DNA of 64,000 bases from Tupaia tana (Eukaryota > Chordata > Mammalia > Scandentia > Tupaiidae): contig JAKSZU010000008.1 of NCBI GenBank assembly GCA_026018925.1, positions 59,318,027-59,382,026 of the forward strand, written 5' to 3'. Each line of letters begins with the position of its first letter. Positions within the stretch are counted from its first letter, which is position 1. Both the position numbers and the translations under genes were made by a program. Under the pieces are notes generated by a model, which had not been told where the DNA came from, did not search any database, and worked only from the letters and a program-made list of their open reading frames with translations. Below, in pieces: positions 45,516 through 56,303 of the stretch.

Positions 45516-45624
45516 AAAATGACGCTTTTAAAACCCTTATGTTCCAGTGTTGAGTTTATTCATGTTTTGGAGGAGTGATCTTGAGGGTACCTAGCTCAAG
45601 GCATGGTTTATAAGAAGCATTCAC

Positions 45625-45760
45625 TTATTCATTCACAAAATGTTTATTGCATCCCTACCCTGGGCAAGACCCTGCACTAGCTACTGCACATAGTGAGATG
45701 TTTACGGCACAGGATGCAGCCACTGCACTCACGGAGCTCACCTCGACGAATGGGGCATGC
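45625..45760 (-). mobile_element. L2 3' fragment, antisense
   Basis: 'cattcattcacaaaatgttta', 'gggcaagaccctgcactagc' and 'tgcactcacggagctcacc' are in L2 antisense order. Confidence 0.8.
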
Positions 45761-47601
45761 TTAGTTAGTCTTTAGTTACATGAGAGGAGCCAGCCTGAAT
45801 GACGAAGCTGACTCAAAGATCGGTAAAAGCCACATGGACTGCAGGGAGATGGAGCCAGAGGCCTGAATACTGTGAAATTCTGGTCTAAATTCCTACTGGA
45901 AGATCTACTTGCAGACTTTCAGCTGTAGGAGGAAAGACGTTCCACTATACATGCACACTCACATTTTTTTTTCCCTAAGCCAGCTAGTTCTGGCACTTGA
46001 AACTAAAAATTTTTTACTAAAACACTAAGGCAGAAAAAATATAAAGAGGAGACTAACCAGATGCGTATCATATTTAAGGATGAGAATTAGAAAACAAATA
46101 GGTAAACTAAAGGAAAGTTAAGAGAGAGTTTCCAAAGCTTAAAGAATGGGAAAGCTGCTGAAAGAAAAATGACCTGGTACTTTGCACATAATCGACATGA
46201 AATAAAGAGTAGTCTAATTGAATAGGATTAAATTAACCAATATTGGAAGTCTGTTGGCTAATAAAGCGAACACTTTTAAAGAAGATAAGGTGTTGGCTAC
46301 AGAAAACTCTCCATCTTTAAGCATTAATAGAAAAGAGTGAAGAAGGCACCCATAGTCTAGAAGGGAAAACAGCCTTGTAAGAATTCCGTTATATTAGAGG
46401 AAAAAGCGCCAAGATACTGAGGTGTGTGAAACTGCTAAGAATCATAAAGAGGAGATTTTAAAAGTTACTGAAAAAGATCTCCTGACCTCCACCTAACAAC
46501 ATGCCAGATTAACTGACCATCTTTGTTCTGTTTTTAAAACATCTTGGGTAAGGACTAGAGCCCACGGCAGGCCCTTGGCTCTTAGGCTCTTTCTAGTGAG
46601 CTTATAGATTCTAGGCAAAGCTGTAGTTGGTGCTGCATGCAGCCCAAGATTCCATGTTATTTCTTTCCAGTTTCTGCCAATTTCATATGTTATAGTAGTT
46701 AAAAATTATGCAAGCCAGGAAATGATTAGGGAAGGAGTTTTTAATAACTTAATTCTAAATTAGATGTTTTAGAAAGACTCTATAAAGATGAGTGGCTAAA
46801 AATAAAATGAGAAAATAAATAATAGAAGTAAAGAAATAAAGTTTAAAAATACAAACTACATTTTTTTTCACATTATAAACAAAAGAAATGGGGAAAAGGG
46901 GTGAAATCTCGGAATATTTCTGCACTCAGATTGTCTTGCTAGTGTTTAAGCCCTCACTACACTTTCAGAAACCCAAAGTGGAAGATGTCGCTATGTTTTA
47001 GATGTATGATATGTGTAAGAAAATAGTGTAGACCTCCAAACAGAGAATTCATGGTGAAAAAAAGGCCTTCACTCGGCTATAAAGGAATACCGATGGGAAT
47101 AGGGAAACAATGCATTTTTAGATCGTCTAAATGTACCACACACATAAACACACACACATTTAACCTACCAATGACTCTAGCTTGATCACATTGGTTAAGG
47201 AGTTTCTGCTATATGTTCAGAAGGGAAAAAATAAGATTAAGCAGATGTTTAGAGAACAGTTTGTGTTATGCTAATTGATTAAGTGGACAGAGAACCACAC
47301 AAGGCTGTCCTTGTTCCATCTCTCTGTTAAAGAATGCTCTTTCTTTAGGAGTAATAGAACAGTCCTAGTTAAGAGGAGAATAACCAACCATGCAGGTGAA
47401 AAGAGTGCCAAGATGTTTAAGAAGTTCAAATCTTCTGGCTTTAGTGAGGGTTTCAAGAAGAGTTATAGTTGAACCCTAAAGAATGATGAAATATCAAAGA
47501 AATGATAGAGAATTTGATCTAAGTTTCCAAATGGGAAGAACTTATTTGGATTCTACATGTTAAAGGGAAGCATCTGAATTCAGTATGTTTAATTCAATTC
47601 T
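45761..47601. other. unassigned, possibly old LTR-element DNA
   Basis: No gene found. Purine-rich, stop-filled sequence whose texture resembles the MaLR internal region downstream, but I cannot align it. Confidence 0.35.
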
Positions 47602-47617
47602 AAAGATATATTGAAAT

Positions 47618-47890
47618 AGGGAACCAGCAGTTAGCGTAATGGCTATGTCACTGGACTCCCACATAGTCAACCGCGGTTCGCGTCCCAGACCCGGTGGCTT
47701 AAAACTCACGCCGGGCGCGTGTGCATGCGTGCCCAAGATCCCAAGAGGAGAATGGAGGAGAAGGGATTGCGGCGTGACCATCCCCCTGGGGGGTGATTTC
47801 TCGCTTTCTGTCTCTATGTCTCTCTCTGTCTGTTTGGCAAGTGCATGTGCCCTATAGCGAAAATCTCTCCAAAAAAAAAAAAAAAAAAAA
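47618..47890 (+). mobile_element. tRNA-headed SINE, family A, young copy
   Basis: Sense, near consensus, with tagcgtaatgg A box, ggttcgcgtcc B box, ccccctggggggtgatttc hairpin and a 20-nt A tail. Target duplication agatatattgaaat on both sides. Confidence 0.96.
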
Positions 47891-47903
47891 GATATATTGA
47901 AAT

Positions 47904-48549
47904 GGATTACGGAGTGTATTTTTTATTAATACTCAGAAATAATAACAGTGGTTACTTAGAAATTATGCCAAAACAATAATATCCTTCTACTTATTGTTAT
48001 TTCCTAATATGCTCATGAAATCATAAGAAATAACCAGAGAAACTCTTAAGATATAGAGCTTTAGCATATCACTTTTGAAATTGTGGTGAAAATGAGAGGA
48101 AAATAATAATATGACTAGAAAGAGTGACAATAATTAAAGAGCTGTAACCAGAATACAGTTACCAGAGGATGAATGCCAGATGCGGAGAGGCCTACAATGA
48201 TGCAACTGGGTTTCCTTCTTGGTCTTTTCTTAGCAGACTTCTTCAAATAGTGCTGATCAAATTTCCAGATGAGAAAAGAGTAAAAGGAAGGTCTAAAGAT
48301 TTAGTTGAATGTAACTCATCTAGTTATAGGAAGTTGAAGTCACAAGTTTTTCAGGTCAGTTCACCAAAAAGTCTTACAGCAGGCAGAGAAGCACCATTAA
48401 GGGATCTTATTGTTGATGATATACAACTGGCAATGTCTACCTTATAAAATATTGGGGTTATAAATCATCAGTCATTAAACAGTATTTAGGAAAAGTAGAG
48501 GTGTATATGAAATAGTCTCACTTCTCATTCTAGTTAGAACCAGGGCATC
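47904..48549. other. unassigned sequence
   Basis: No gene or repeat recognised. The 92-codon frame at 48,169-48,447 has no known domain. Confidence 0.4.
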
Positions 48550-50160
48550 CTTCACAGAGTGGAGAATAGCTATTAGGGAAATCTGGCCAGCATGTGGATA
48601 TTCAGAATTATGGAGGGAGTTTGAGGTCATAATTCTGAGGAATCTGTTCATATGGAATGGATCATTGAAGGAAATTTATCAAGAGAAAACGCAGTGAAAG
48701 TTAGCCAGCATGCAAATACCCATGGATTGAACTGGAGTATCTGGCAAAGGACATTTTTAAGCAAAATATAGAGGACCTGCATGGTTATCTCCAACTGCTT
48801 ATATAAAATGAAAGAGTAAAGAGATAACTTAAAGATAGAATTTATGATGAAACAGAGAGGAATAATTTGGAAAATTCATAGTTTGGTTATGCAAAGGATG
48901 AAAAAGTGTGTTTGACAGCAAATGCTAAGGGTGTAGCCAAGACACCAAGCTATAGTTGCTAAAGAGATCGCTGAAAGGAGGGATCCAGGTGTTAATAATT
49001 AAGACAATGAGCAAAAATCCACGAGGACATGTCCAACAACTTTTAGGGTGCCATCCCTATGACAGGCCTACAAGCCTAGGAAGGCAGAATGAATTTGGCT
49101 GATAGACCCAGGGAGCTCTCCATGGGCTTGCTTCACTGGGCCACCTCAGGAGTCCGCTCCCATATCCTGGGGCAGGAGTGTTTAGCTCTAGCTATGGTTC
49201 AAGTGGCCCCACTATGATAGTCACTGCATTGCCTGCTGCTTCAGAATGTGCAGATAGGGCTGGCAGGTGTAGTGGTGGTTAAGGGTGCTGAACTCCCACA
49301 TGGTTGACCATAGTTTGAGTCCTGGACCTGGCACCTTGCTTTCTCATTTTCTTTCTCTCTCTTTCTGTCCCTCTCTGGTCAAATTACAATAAACAAACAA
49401 ATAAAGTTAAATAAAATAATTCTAAAGACTATATTAAAAAAAGAATGTGTAAGTAACGGACAACGTTTGAATGCACATAGAGGTAATTCTGCAGAATTCA
49501 AGAACTGTGGCAGTGTGGAGGCCTCCAGCTGGATTTCAAAGGTTATCCTGAACAACCTGGGAACCCACAGCGAGTCTCCACTAGGGCAGTTCCTAGTGGA
49601 AACCCCAGTAGTGGAATTGCCCGTAAGATCTCAGAACTGTACAGCTCTGTACAGTTACTAGCCTACAATGCCAGCCTGGGAGAACGGTAGGCACGGAACT
49701 CTAATCCCAGAGATATAAAGCATAGAGGGAGTCCAGCAAAGCCATAGGGGCCAAGCTGCCTAATGCTTTGGGAGCCAAAACCTCCCCCACCCTCCCCAGT
49801 GAGTCCAAGTGGTGACATATAGAGCAAAAAACTTCTCTGGAATTTTAAAATTAAATGCCTGCTTTCTTGGGTTTTGGACTTGCTCGGGTATGTTGTAATT
49901 CTTGTCTTAGATATCAGGAATTTCTACCATATGCCTACCCCAGCATTCTCATTTGAAAGCATGTAATTTGTTTTAATTTCACAGGTTCACAGCTGTACTT
50001 CACACTTTCGCATTGGTGTCAGAACAAGTTAAGATTTCTAGTAGCCCTCACTGTAAAGATGAACAGTGATTAAATGTAAATTGAAAATTTTAAGAAAAAA
50101 AAAAAGATTTCTAGTAGTCCTGGAGTGAAATGGATGAATTTTGTACATGAAAGAACATAA
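48550..50160 (+). mobile_element. ERVL-MaLR internal region
   Basis: Order matches the non-coding internal part of MST/THE1/MLT1-type MaLR elements: 'aagcctaggaaggcagaatg' near 49,070, 'gggcagttcctagtgg' near 49,582, 'gtccagcaaagccatagggg' near 49,730, 'gctttgggagccaaaacc' and, before the LTR, 'aacaagttaagatttctag'. No viral gene is present. Interrupted by a SINE at 49,251-49,441. The left limit is approximate. Confidence 0.72.
49251..49441 (+). mobile_element. tRNA-headed SINE, short family B
   Basis: ggctggcaggtgtagtggtgg head, B box gtttgagtcc, CT-rich stretch, 'ctctggtcaaatta' then an A-rich tail. The target duplication agaatgtg is at 49,243-49,250 and 49,442-49,449. Confidence 0.9.
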
Positions 50161-50164
50161 ATTG

Positions 50165-50612
50165 GGGGGTTAGGGGGTTCATTATTATAGTTTTAATGTG
50201 TTTCCTCCAGCTCCCCCCCCCCCAAATTTGTGTATTGAAATTTGGTGAGCAAGTGTAATGCTATTAAGAAGTATAAGCTTCATCCGAATATGATACTGAA
50301 AAGTCGGGTGTTTGGGAGGAGGATAGAAGTAGGGTGAGACTCTTAGGACAGGATACTCATAGGTTTGTAAGAAGACACACATGGACACAGCCACGTATGT
50401 TCTTGCTCTGTTGTACTCTTGGCTTTGCCATATGATTCCTGGTGCTGTCTTAAGACTCTGCAATGAGCCCTCCCAAACTTAAGACCATCACCAGATGCAA
50501 CTGCCTGACCTTGGACCTTAAAAATTGAAGCTAAGTAAACCTCTATTCTTAAAAATCACTTGGACTCAGGTATTTTCTGTTTTCAGCAATTCAGTGGACT
50601 AAAACATCCTGC
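50165..50612 (+). mobile_element. ERVL-MaLR 3' LTR
   Basis: Follows the internal region directly. 'attatagttttaatgtgtttcc', 'tgtattgaaatttgg', 'cccttaaaaattgaagc...taaacctctattc' and the end 'ggactaaaaca' are MaLR LTR landmarks. Confidence 0.72.
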
Positions 50613-50651
50613 CTGCCTATTGATGGGCTAAACTTTAAAGGAAGTTATTTT

Positions 50652-50952
50652 TGGACCAGCAGTTGGTGTAATGGCTATGTCGCTGGACTCCCATGTAGTC
50701 GACTGTGGTTCGAGTCCCATACCTGGTGGCTTAAACTCATGCTGGGCATGTGCGCATGCGTGCCCAAGATCCTGAGAGGAAAATAGAGGAGAAGGGATTG
50801 CGGCGTGGCCATCCCCCTGGGGGGTGATTTCTCACTTTTTGTCTTTCTGTCTCTCTCTCTTTCTGGTGAGCACACATGCCCTATAGCAAAAAAAAAAAAT
50901 AAAATAAAATAAAATAAAATAAAATAAAATAAACTCTCCAAAAAAAAAAAAG
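50652..50952 (+). mobile_element. tRNA-headed SINE, family A, with internal (AAAAT)n
   Basis: Sense copy; B box ggttcgagtcc perfect. An (aaaat)n run at 50,891-50,931 sits between ctatagc and ctctcc. The target duplication aagttatttt flanks it. Confidence 0.94.
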
Positions 50953-50963
50953 TAAGTTATTTT

Positions 50964-51478
50964 CTGCTAAAAGAAAATAAATGTAGCCAAATACGATGGC
51001 ATAACATGTTAGGAATGTGCTTGGGTAACTGTTTGGATACTGAAACAGATCCCAAGCCACCTTCTGAAGAAAATTCTGATTTCTTGTATGGATAGCTTTA
51101 GTTGCCATTTTCTACTAAATCACTTTGACACACTTACGTATCACCATTGATTGTGTTGTGTGATACGAATGATTTGTTTCTCTAGAGCAGTGATGTTTTC
51201 CTATAAATTAAATCAAATCCAAGGATCTTCTTACAACAGAGTTGTTCACACTCACACTAACTAACTTAGCTGCAAATAGGAATTCTAAGTGGGAGAGAAA
51301 AGTCTGGAATGACTGGTAATTAGGGATTATTAGCAGTTCAATGCAGGTTGAGGAGAACACATGATGGGAATCTTTCACTTGTATCACCAGAGGCTGACTA
51401 CTTTTGAGAGCACAGTAAAGTCATTTGGTCATTTGCTCTTATTAAAAGGCCAGCACATGTAATATTACTTAAAAAAAA
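50964..51478. other. unassigned sequence
   Basis: No gene or repeat recognised. Confidence 0.4.
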
Positions 51479-51490
51479 ATCTGAATTCCA

Positions 51491-51726
51491 GATTGGCTCA
51501 GTGACACAGCTGCCATGTATGGTTTAGGCAACGCTGAACCCACTCTCTGGTTGGCCTATACACACCTAGCATGTGTACCCAGGACCTCGGCTGCCTGGGA
51601 AGGCTGGAGCTATATGTAGATTGCAGCATGAAACTCTGTTGTGGAAACTCTTTCTGTGTCTGTTTCCCATTCTCATAAATTTAAAAACAGACTCATTCAT
51701 TGATTCATTCATTCATTACAAAAAGG
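51491..51726 (+). mobile_element. SINE, family C-like, old
   Basis: A 236-bp insertion bounded by the duplication atct(g/a)aattcca (51,479-51,490 and 51,727-51,738), with a diverged tRNA-like head (gattggctcagtgacacagc) and an (attc)n tail. The internal sequence is too diverged for firm family assignment. Confidence 0.72.
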
Positions 51727-51738
51727 ATCTAAATTCCA

Positions 51739-51923
51739 TCCTTTGATAAAGCTGAGCTAGAGGCTATGTAATTGGACCACACAGTACTTTACCTTGTTGT
51801 AGATTACCTCTACTGATACAGATGTTAACATTTTGCCCTCCATGTGTGTTGTTTGTTTGTTTTTAGGTTCCCTGAGGGAAAAAAAAAAAGTGAATTCTTA
51901 CTGTATGTGTTGGATACTACTAC
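51739..51923. other. unassigned sequence
   Basis: Nothing recognised. Confidence 0.4.
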
Positions 51924-51935
51924 CTGCTGTGTTTT

Positions 51936-52110
51936 TTCTTTTCCTTTATTTAAGAATTATTTAATTTTATTTATTATTATTGTTTTCTAAAAATGTGACC
52001 AGAGAGAGAGAGCAAGAAGGAGAAAGAGAAAAAGCAAGTCAATAGGTCTGGGACTTGAACCACAGTCAACCATGTGGGGGTCCAGCATCTCAACCACCAT
52101 GCCACCCAGT
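51936..52110 (-). mobile_element. tRNA-headed SINE, short family B
   Basis: Antisense: 'aaaaatgtgaccagagagag', ggacttgaacc B box, ccaccatgccaccc head. The perfect 12-bp duplication ctgctgtgtttt is at 51,924-51,935 and 52,111-52,122. Confidence 0.93.
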
Positions 52111-52122
52111 CTGCTGTGTTTT

Positions 52123-52290
52123 CAACAAATATTTGAGCATCTTGTAGGTTTCAGATCATGTCATAATCTCTGGGGATGCAATGAGAATGGAGATAAATCC
52201 AGTTGCTGAACTCACAGAAATCATCTTCTAGAGAATAAGACAAACAAGTAATCTCAAAATTGTATGCATGATTATAAGTTAATAATTAGG
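52123..52290 (-). mobile_element. L2 3' fragment, antisense
   Basis: 'aacaaatatttgagcatctt', 'tctctggggatgcaatgag' and 'gaactcacagaaatcatcttctag' are in L2 antisense order. Confidence 0.75.
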
Positions 52291-52955
52291 AGGAAGAGAA
52301 GACATACATGGTGCTGTGAGTGTGAGTGGGGAGAAGACTTTTCTAGAATCTAACGTATAATTCATAGCTGAAGGATGTGTGTAGAGCAAGCAGGAGTGGG
52401 TCAGAGTAGGGTCTCCATTTACACATGTGCTGGATATCAGGTATTGTAGCTTTTTTCAACTCTTACATACTATCTTGACTCTTGATAGGTCATATTCTTT
52501 ACCTTGGGAAATCTGTTTGAGTCAGAAAGAGGCTTATTTTCTTTTTTTTTTTTTTTTGAAAAAAAATGAAGTAGTTTATCTTATTTTTTTCCAGGAACAT
52601 TTACTTCCTAGCTTGAATTAAATCTTTTTTTAATTGATCTGTTTTGTAAATTTTGGTTACTATGGCAATAAATTGATTCACTTCTAAAGCTATCAACAGC
52701 AGATTGGCTATTTCTGTTTTCTTTGTTGAGAATATTATAATAGGCAAAATGTCAGCAATAACCAAGAACATTCCAAAGATAGGGAAAAATGTACCAGAAT
52801 TTGGCAAGATGTGACATACCTTCTGATTCATTAAGCAGTATAGTATTTAATTTTTGATAAATAGTGAAGTGATATTAATTCATTTCATAGGAAAAATCAG
52901 AAGAGTAGGTTTAATAATGCTAACCTTTCTTTGGTTTTCATCACATTTTGTTCAT
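52291..52955. other. unassigned AT-rich DNA
   Basis: No gene or repeat recognised apart from a T-rich tract near 52,540. Confidence 0.4.
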
Positions 52956-52959
52956 GATT

Positions 52960-53080
52960 TCAAATCAATAGTTATTGAACTTCTACTGTGAGCCAAGTAC
53001 TATGCTAATTACTAGAAATAAGAAATTGAATAAGACAAATTCCTCATCGAATGATGGAGCTATAAGCCTGAATTTTTATT
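52960..53080 (-). mobile_element. L2 fragment, antisense
   Basis: 'tagttattgaacttctactgtgagccaag', a tail-side L2 antisense order, then 'aataagacaaattcctcatcg'. Confidence 0.7.
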
Positions 53081-53384
53081 AGTACAGTGGAAAAACATTA
53101 ATGCCAGAAAAAAATATGGTCAAGCTGATGCCAGATATGTTTCCCTTTTTTTAATGCAGCCTATCGTGAAAAACACAGGACATACTTAAGCATATTGTGT
53201 TCAATGTGGTTTCCATTTTCTAAAAACAGTGGATATTTAGAAAAGACAGTATTTGAACTTCATACCTGATAATAAAATATTATCACTATGGCCCCTTAGT
53301 ACAAATCCAAGAGGGCTCACAAGTTACATACCCTGAGAAGAGGTTTTGTTGGTCAATCACCAACTGTTTTCTGCCTTAGTTAAG

Positions 53385-53582
53385 AAATAGCCTGACTTTG
53401 GAGCCCGGATGCCTACATTCAAATTCCAGCCAGTTGACAACTGTGTGTTGGGCAAGTCACTTCTTCTGAGTTTGCGCACAAATTGGATAAAAATTGTATC
53501 TAACATGGGCAGTTATTATAAAGATGAAATAAGTTAACATTTGTAAAGCTCTTAGAATAATATCTAGAACAGAGTAAATAGA
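53385..53582 (+). mobile_element. MIR
   Basis: 'tagcctgactttggagccc', 'ttcaaattccagcc', 'tgggcaagtcacttcttctg' and 'aagctcttagaataatatc' in MIR order. Confidence 0.85.
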
Positions 53583-53584
53583 TT

Positions 53585-53650
53585 TATGTGTGTGTGTGTA
53601 CATGTGTGTATAGGTATGGTGTGTATGTGTTTGTGTGTATATGTATGTTT
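53585..53650. repeat. (TG)n-rich simple repeat
   Basis: Degenerate tgtg/tatg run immediately after the MIR 3' end. Confidence 0.85.
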
Positions 53651-54075
53651 GGGCTAAATAAAACAATTATGGTACACCCAGGACAGCAGTAAGGCCTTCT
53701 TTATCTAAGGAGAGAAACCAAAAGCAGGAATCCACTGGGGACACTTAGCAGTCACTTTAAACTTTGTCTTTGAATTCTTTCACATTAGAATTGCGTTATA
53801 ACTTTTAGTAAGAATGGTCACTAATTTTGAAGTTCAGTTCTTCCACATTTGGTTGTTCAGTAAACTAATAAGCCATTGAATATGTAAACAAGTAAAGAGT
53901 ATGAAAATAAAGATCAATAAGAAGCATGAATAATTCAGAAACTGGAAAATAGGTCCTGGATAATAGAAAGATGATGGAGGACACTGACTTATGAAGTCAA
54001 TCCCTTTCCTCCACTTTGGGAAGAAAAATGAAAGTGATTTGGATATTGCGAAGGGATATGGTTAAAGGAGGAAGA
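53651..54075. other. unassigned sequence
   Basis: No gene or repeat recognised. Confidence 0.4.
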
Positions 54076-54079
54076 ACAT

Positions 54080-54255
54080 GGACTCTGGAGTGCTGCAGAC
54101 TTGAGCTTTAATTCTGGATCTGTGAATTACTAGTTATTTAAATACAAGTAATAGTTTTAGTTCTTGAACTTCAGCATCTTCATCTATAAAATGTGCATAA
54201 AAACAAGGTTAATTTATGTCAAGTGCTATAATGGTGTTGGCACAGTTTAGGTGTT
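54080..54255 (+). mobile_element. MIR
   Basis: 'catggactctggagtgctgc', 'ctttaattctggatctgtg', 'catcttcatctataaaatg' and 'aagtgctataatggtgttgg' follow MIR. Confidence 0.8.
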
Positions 54256-54454
54256 TAAGAAATTGGAGCTGTTCTTGTAAGTTTCTAGCCCCACTAGACT
54301 TATAGATTGAAGGAGATTTTTAACAGGGATCATCTCGAACGTCTTTTAACCTTCTGATTAGAGAACTAAGATGTGAGAAGAATGGGCGGGTCTCAAAGTT
54401 CTTATCCCAATGTCTTTCGTACCCAGTTCTTGTCTGTACCTTTTCGAGTTAAGG

Positions 54455-54901
54455 ACATCGAAGAAAGGATGTGGCAAGTCCTCTCGTGGGAAGTTCCTGA
54501 TTTTCCTGGGACTTTTGGTAGGAGCCATGATCATCCATGGTTCCATGATCAGCCATGATCATGTCCTGGGCTGATAACACAGAAGCCAAATATCTGTATG
54601 TCATTTCTATGACCAAGGATGGCTGAGCAGATTTCCTGCTGCTGGTGTCAATGACATGGTGATGGCTATATTCAAAACAAGCAAACCAGAGTACAGGAAG
54701 AAAGTGTTGGCAGCAGCGGCAATTCTACAGTGAAAGTCATACTAGAGAAAGGATAGCATGCTTCTTTACTTTGAGGATAACGCAGACCTTTCAGTAAATG
54801 GTAAAGATGAAATGAAAGGTTCTGACATGGAGAAACGAGACACAAAGGAGTGTGCAGACTTGTGGCCCAGGATTGCGTCCAACACCGGCAACGTTACGTG
54901 A
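54455..54901 (+). pseudogene. RPL23: processed pseudogene of ribosomal protein L23
   Basis: The intronless DNA follows the RPL23 (large-subunit protein uL14) coding sequence from start to stop. Landmarks: tcgaagaaaggatgtggc (mutated start, ACA for ATG, at 54,455), gtaggagcc, gctgctggtgtcaatgac, atggtgatggct, gaaatgaaaggttctg and aaggagtgtgcagacttgtgg, with TGA at 54,899-54,901 and some 3' UTR after it. It carries no intron, several frameshifts and in-frame stops. An insertion made of three ccatgatca units (54,525, 54,543, 54,553) replaces the normal sequence after the GA codons. The length is 447 bp against 423 for the real gene. An imperfect flanking duplication, agagaacta(a/g)g at 54,360-54,370 and 54,979-54,989, may bound the retroposed copy. 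Not functional. Confidence 0.9.
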
Positions 54902-54989
54902 TTCTCCAGGGTGTTTGTGAAAAATCGAACCCCAGTAAAGCAGAACATTAAAAGATATTTGTCCTCCTCCAAAAGATAAGAGAACTAGG

Positions 54990-55505
54990 CAATGCCATTT
55001 TATCAGTAGTATCTGAGGAAAACTATTTTTTAAAGTGTTGAAATAAGGTAAGTAATCCCTGTAATATTTCCATCTGTTCAACTGAGCAATCTAAAATGTT
55101 AGACTCCAAAATGAAAGAAAACCTTGTATTTAAAACTATAAAAATAAGCAGGTGGTTACTTTCTTTAAGTAAATATGCTAATCTTCAAATTTAAAAACTT
55201 ACCGACAACTTGGGAGAAACGGATTGGAAGGAATCTACAATCCTTTGTTATCCCATTCTATTTAGTATGGCATGCCAACATAGTCATTATAGAAGGCTGG
55301 GCTAATTCCGTGGCCAGGAAAACATTTTCTATTATTTGGTAATCTGCCTTTTTTTCCTCATTCTCATTGGACTGAAAACAAACCAAATGCAATATCTCTT
55401 GAAAGTTAGAGTGTTGTAATATTTTATGCAGAAAAAAGCCAGAGCTGCAGAGAAGCTGCTATAATTTTTATAACTATTAGAGTTTTGAGGGCGTTCATTT
55501 TATGT
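54990..55505. other. unassigned sequence
   Basis: No gene or repeat recognised. Confidence 0.4.
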
Positions 55506-55507
55506 TT

Positions 55508-55572
55508 CTCTGTGTGTATGTATTTGTGTGTGTATGTGTGTGTGCGTGTGTGTGTGTGTGTGCATGCACACA
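55508..55572. repeat. (TG)n-rich simple repeat
   Basis: tgtg/tatg-rich stretch of about 65 bp. Confidence 0.9.
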
Positions 55573-55587
55573 TAGATATGTACATAT

Positions 55588-55712
55588 GAGGGGTATTTTA
55601 AAAGTTCATGGAAAATTCATATTCTGAAAAAAACTATACGTGGATTCCAAAATGTGTTTGAATCAAAGTAAACTTTAATTCCATTTTTCTACAAGCTTTT
55701 TGAAATCTTCTC
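55588..55712. mobile_element. short inverted-repeat DNA element, copy 2
   Basis: About 125 bp. The left end gaggggtattttaaaagttc is the imperfect complement of the right end (aagctttttgaaatcttctc). Flanking 'cata' and 'atat' would fit a TA target. Sister of the copy at 44,371. Confidence 0.65.
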
Positions 55713-55985
55713 ATATATGATGTTGTATATGTTTCAATGCAATATTATCAATTTCTATTCAATATTCAAACCAACTTCTACCATAGCTACTCTTACATCA
55801 ACAGGTAAGATTGGTTTTGCCTCTCTGTGAATATTGGAACCCATTGTGTCCATGGTACACTAGATCAGCTGGATGCTAAACTCCTTGGAAGCAGCACCTT
55901 CCCTGCTCAGTAGGTCCTGAAAATACTGCGTCTTGTTTCAGTAGCTCCCAATACTTGTGCTAGAGCATACGACAAGTGTCATATG
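55713..55985. other. unassigned sequence
   Basis: Nothing recognised. Confidence 0.4.
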
Positions 55986-56029
55986 TTAAATGTTAAAGCA
56001 TTCCACTTTCAGAAACATTTTCAATTTTT

Positions 56030-56303
56030 TTTTAGTTATTTATTTCCTCATGAGCAAGGAAGACACAAAGAGAAACGGAGAAGGAGAGAGAAAGAGAGAA
56101 GGAGACAGAAAGGGAGGAGAGAGAAAGAAAAAAGCTCCAGCAGAGTCTCAGTGCTACAATCTATCCCCGCCTCAGCCAGCCGGATCATGCCCACATGTTG
56201 TCGAGTATACTCAAGTATGTTTCTTGACTTAAACTGGAAACCTTCTGATATGGGAGTGCCTTGCAGAGAACTGGGTTTTACCAATGTACCACTGTCTGGC
56301 CCT
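56030..56303 (-). mobile_element. SINE, family C-like
   Basis: Antisense: gagcaaggaagacacaaagag, a long GA-rich stretch, cctcagccagccggatcatgcc (compare 45,390-45,412), head end accaatgtaccactgtctggccc. The 144-codon frame across it is a by-product. Confidence 0.65.

Noticed and set aside
47618-47890. tRNA-like segments with A and B boxes
   Set aside because: They are SINE heads: no acceptor-stem pairing or proper anticodon arm can be made, and each is joined to a SINE body and A-tail.
48550-50612. Retroviral coding genes in the LTR element
   Set aside because: MaLR elements are non-autonomous; no gag, pol or env frame is visible in the internal region.
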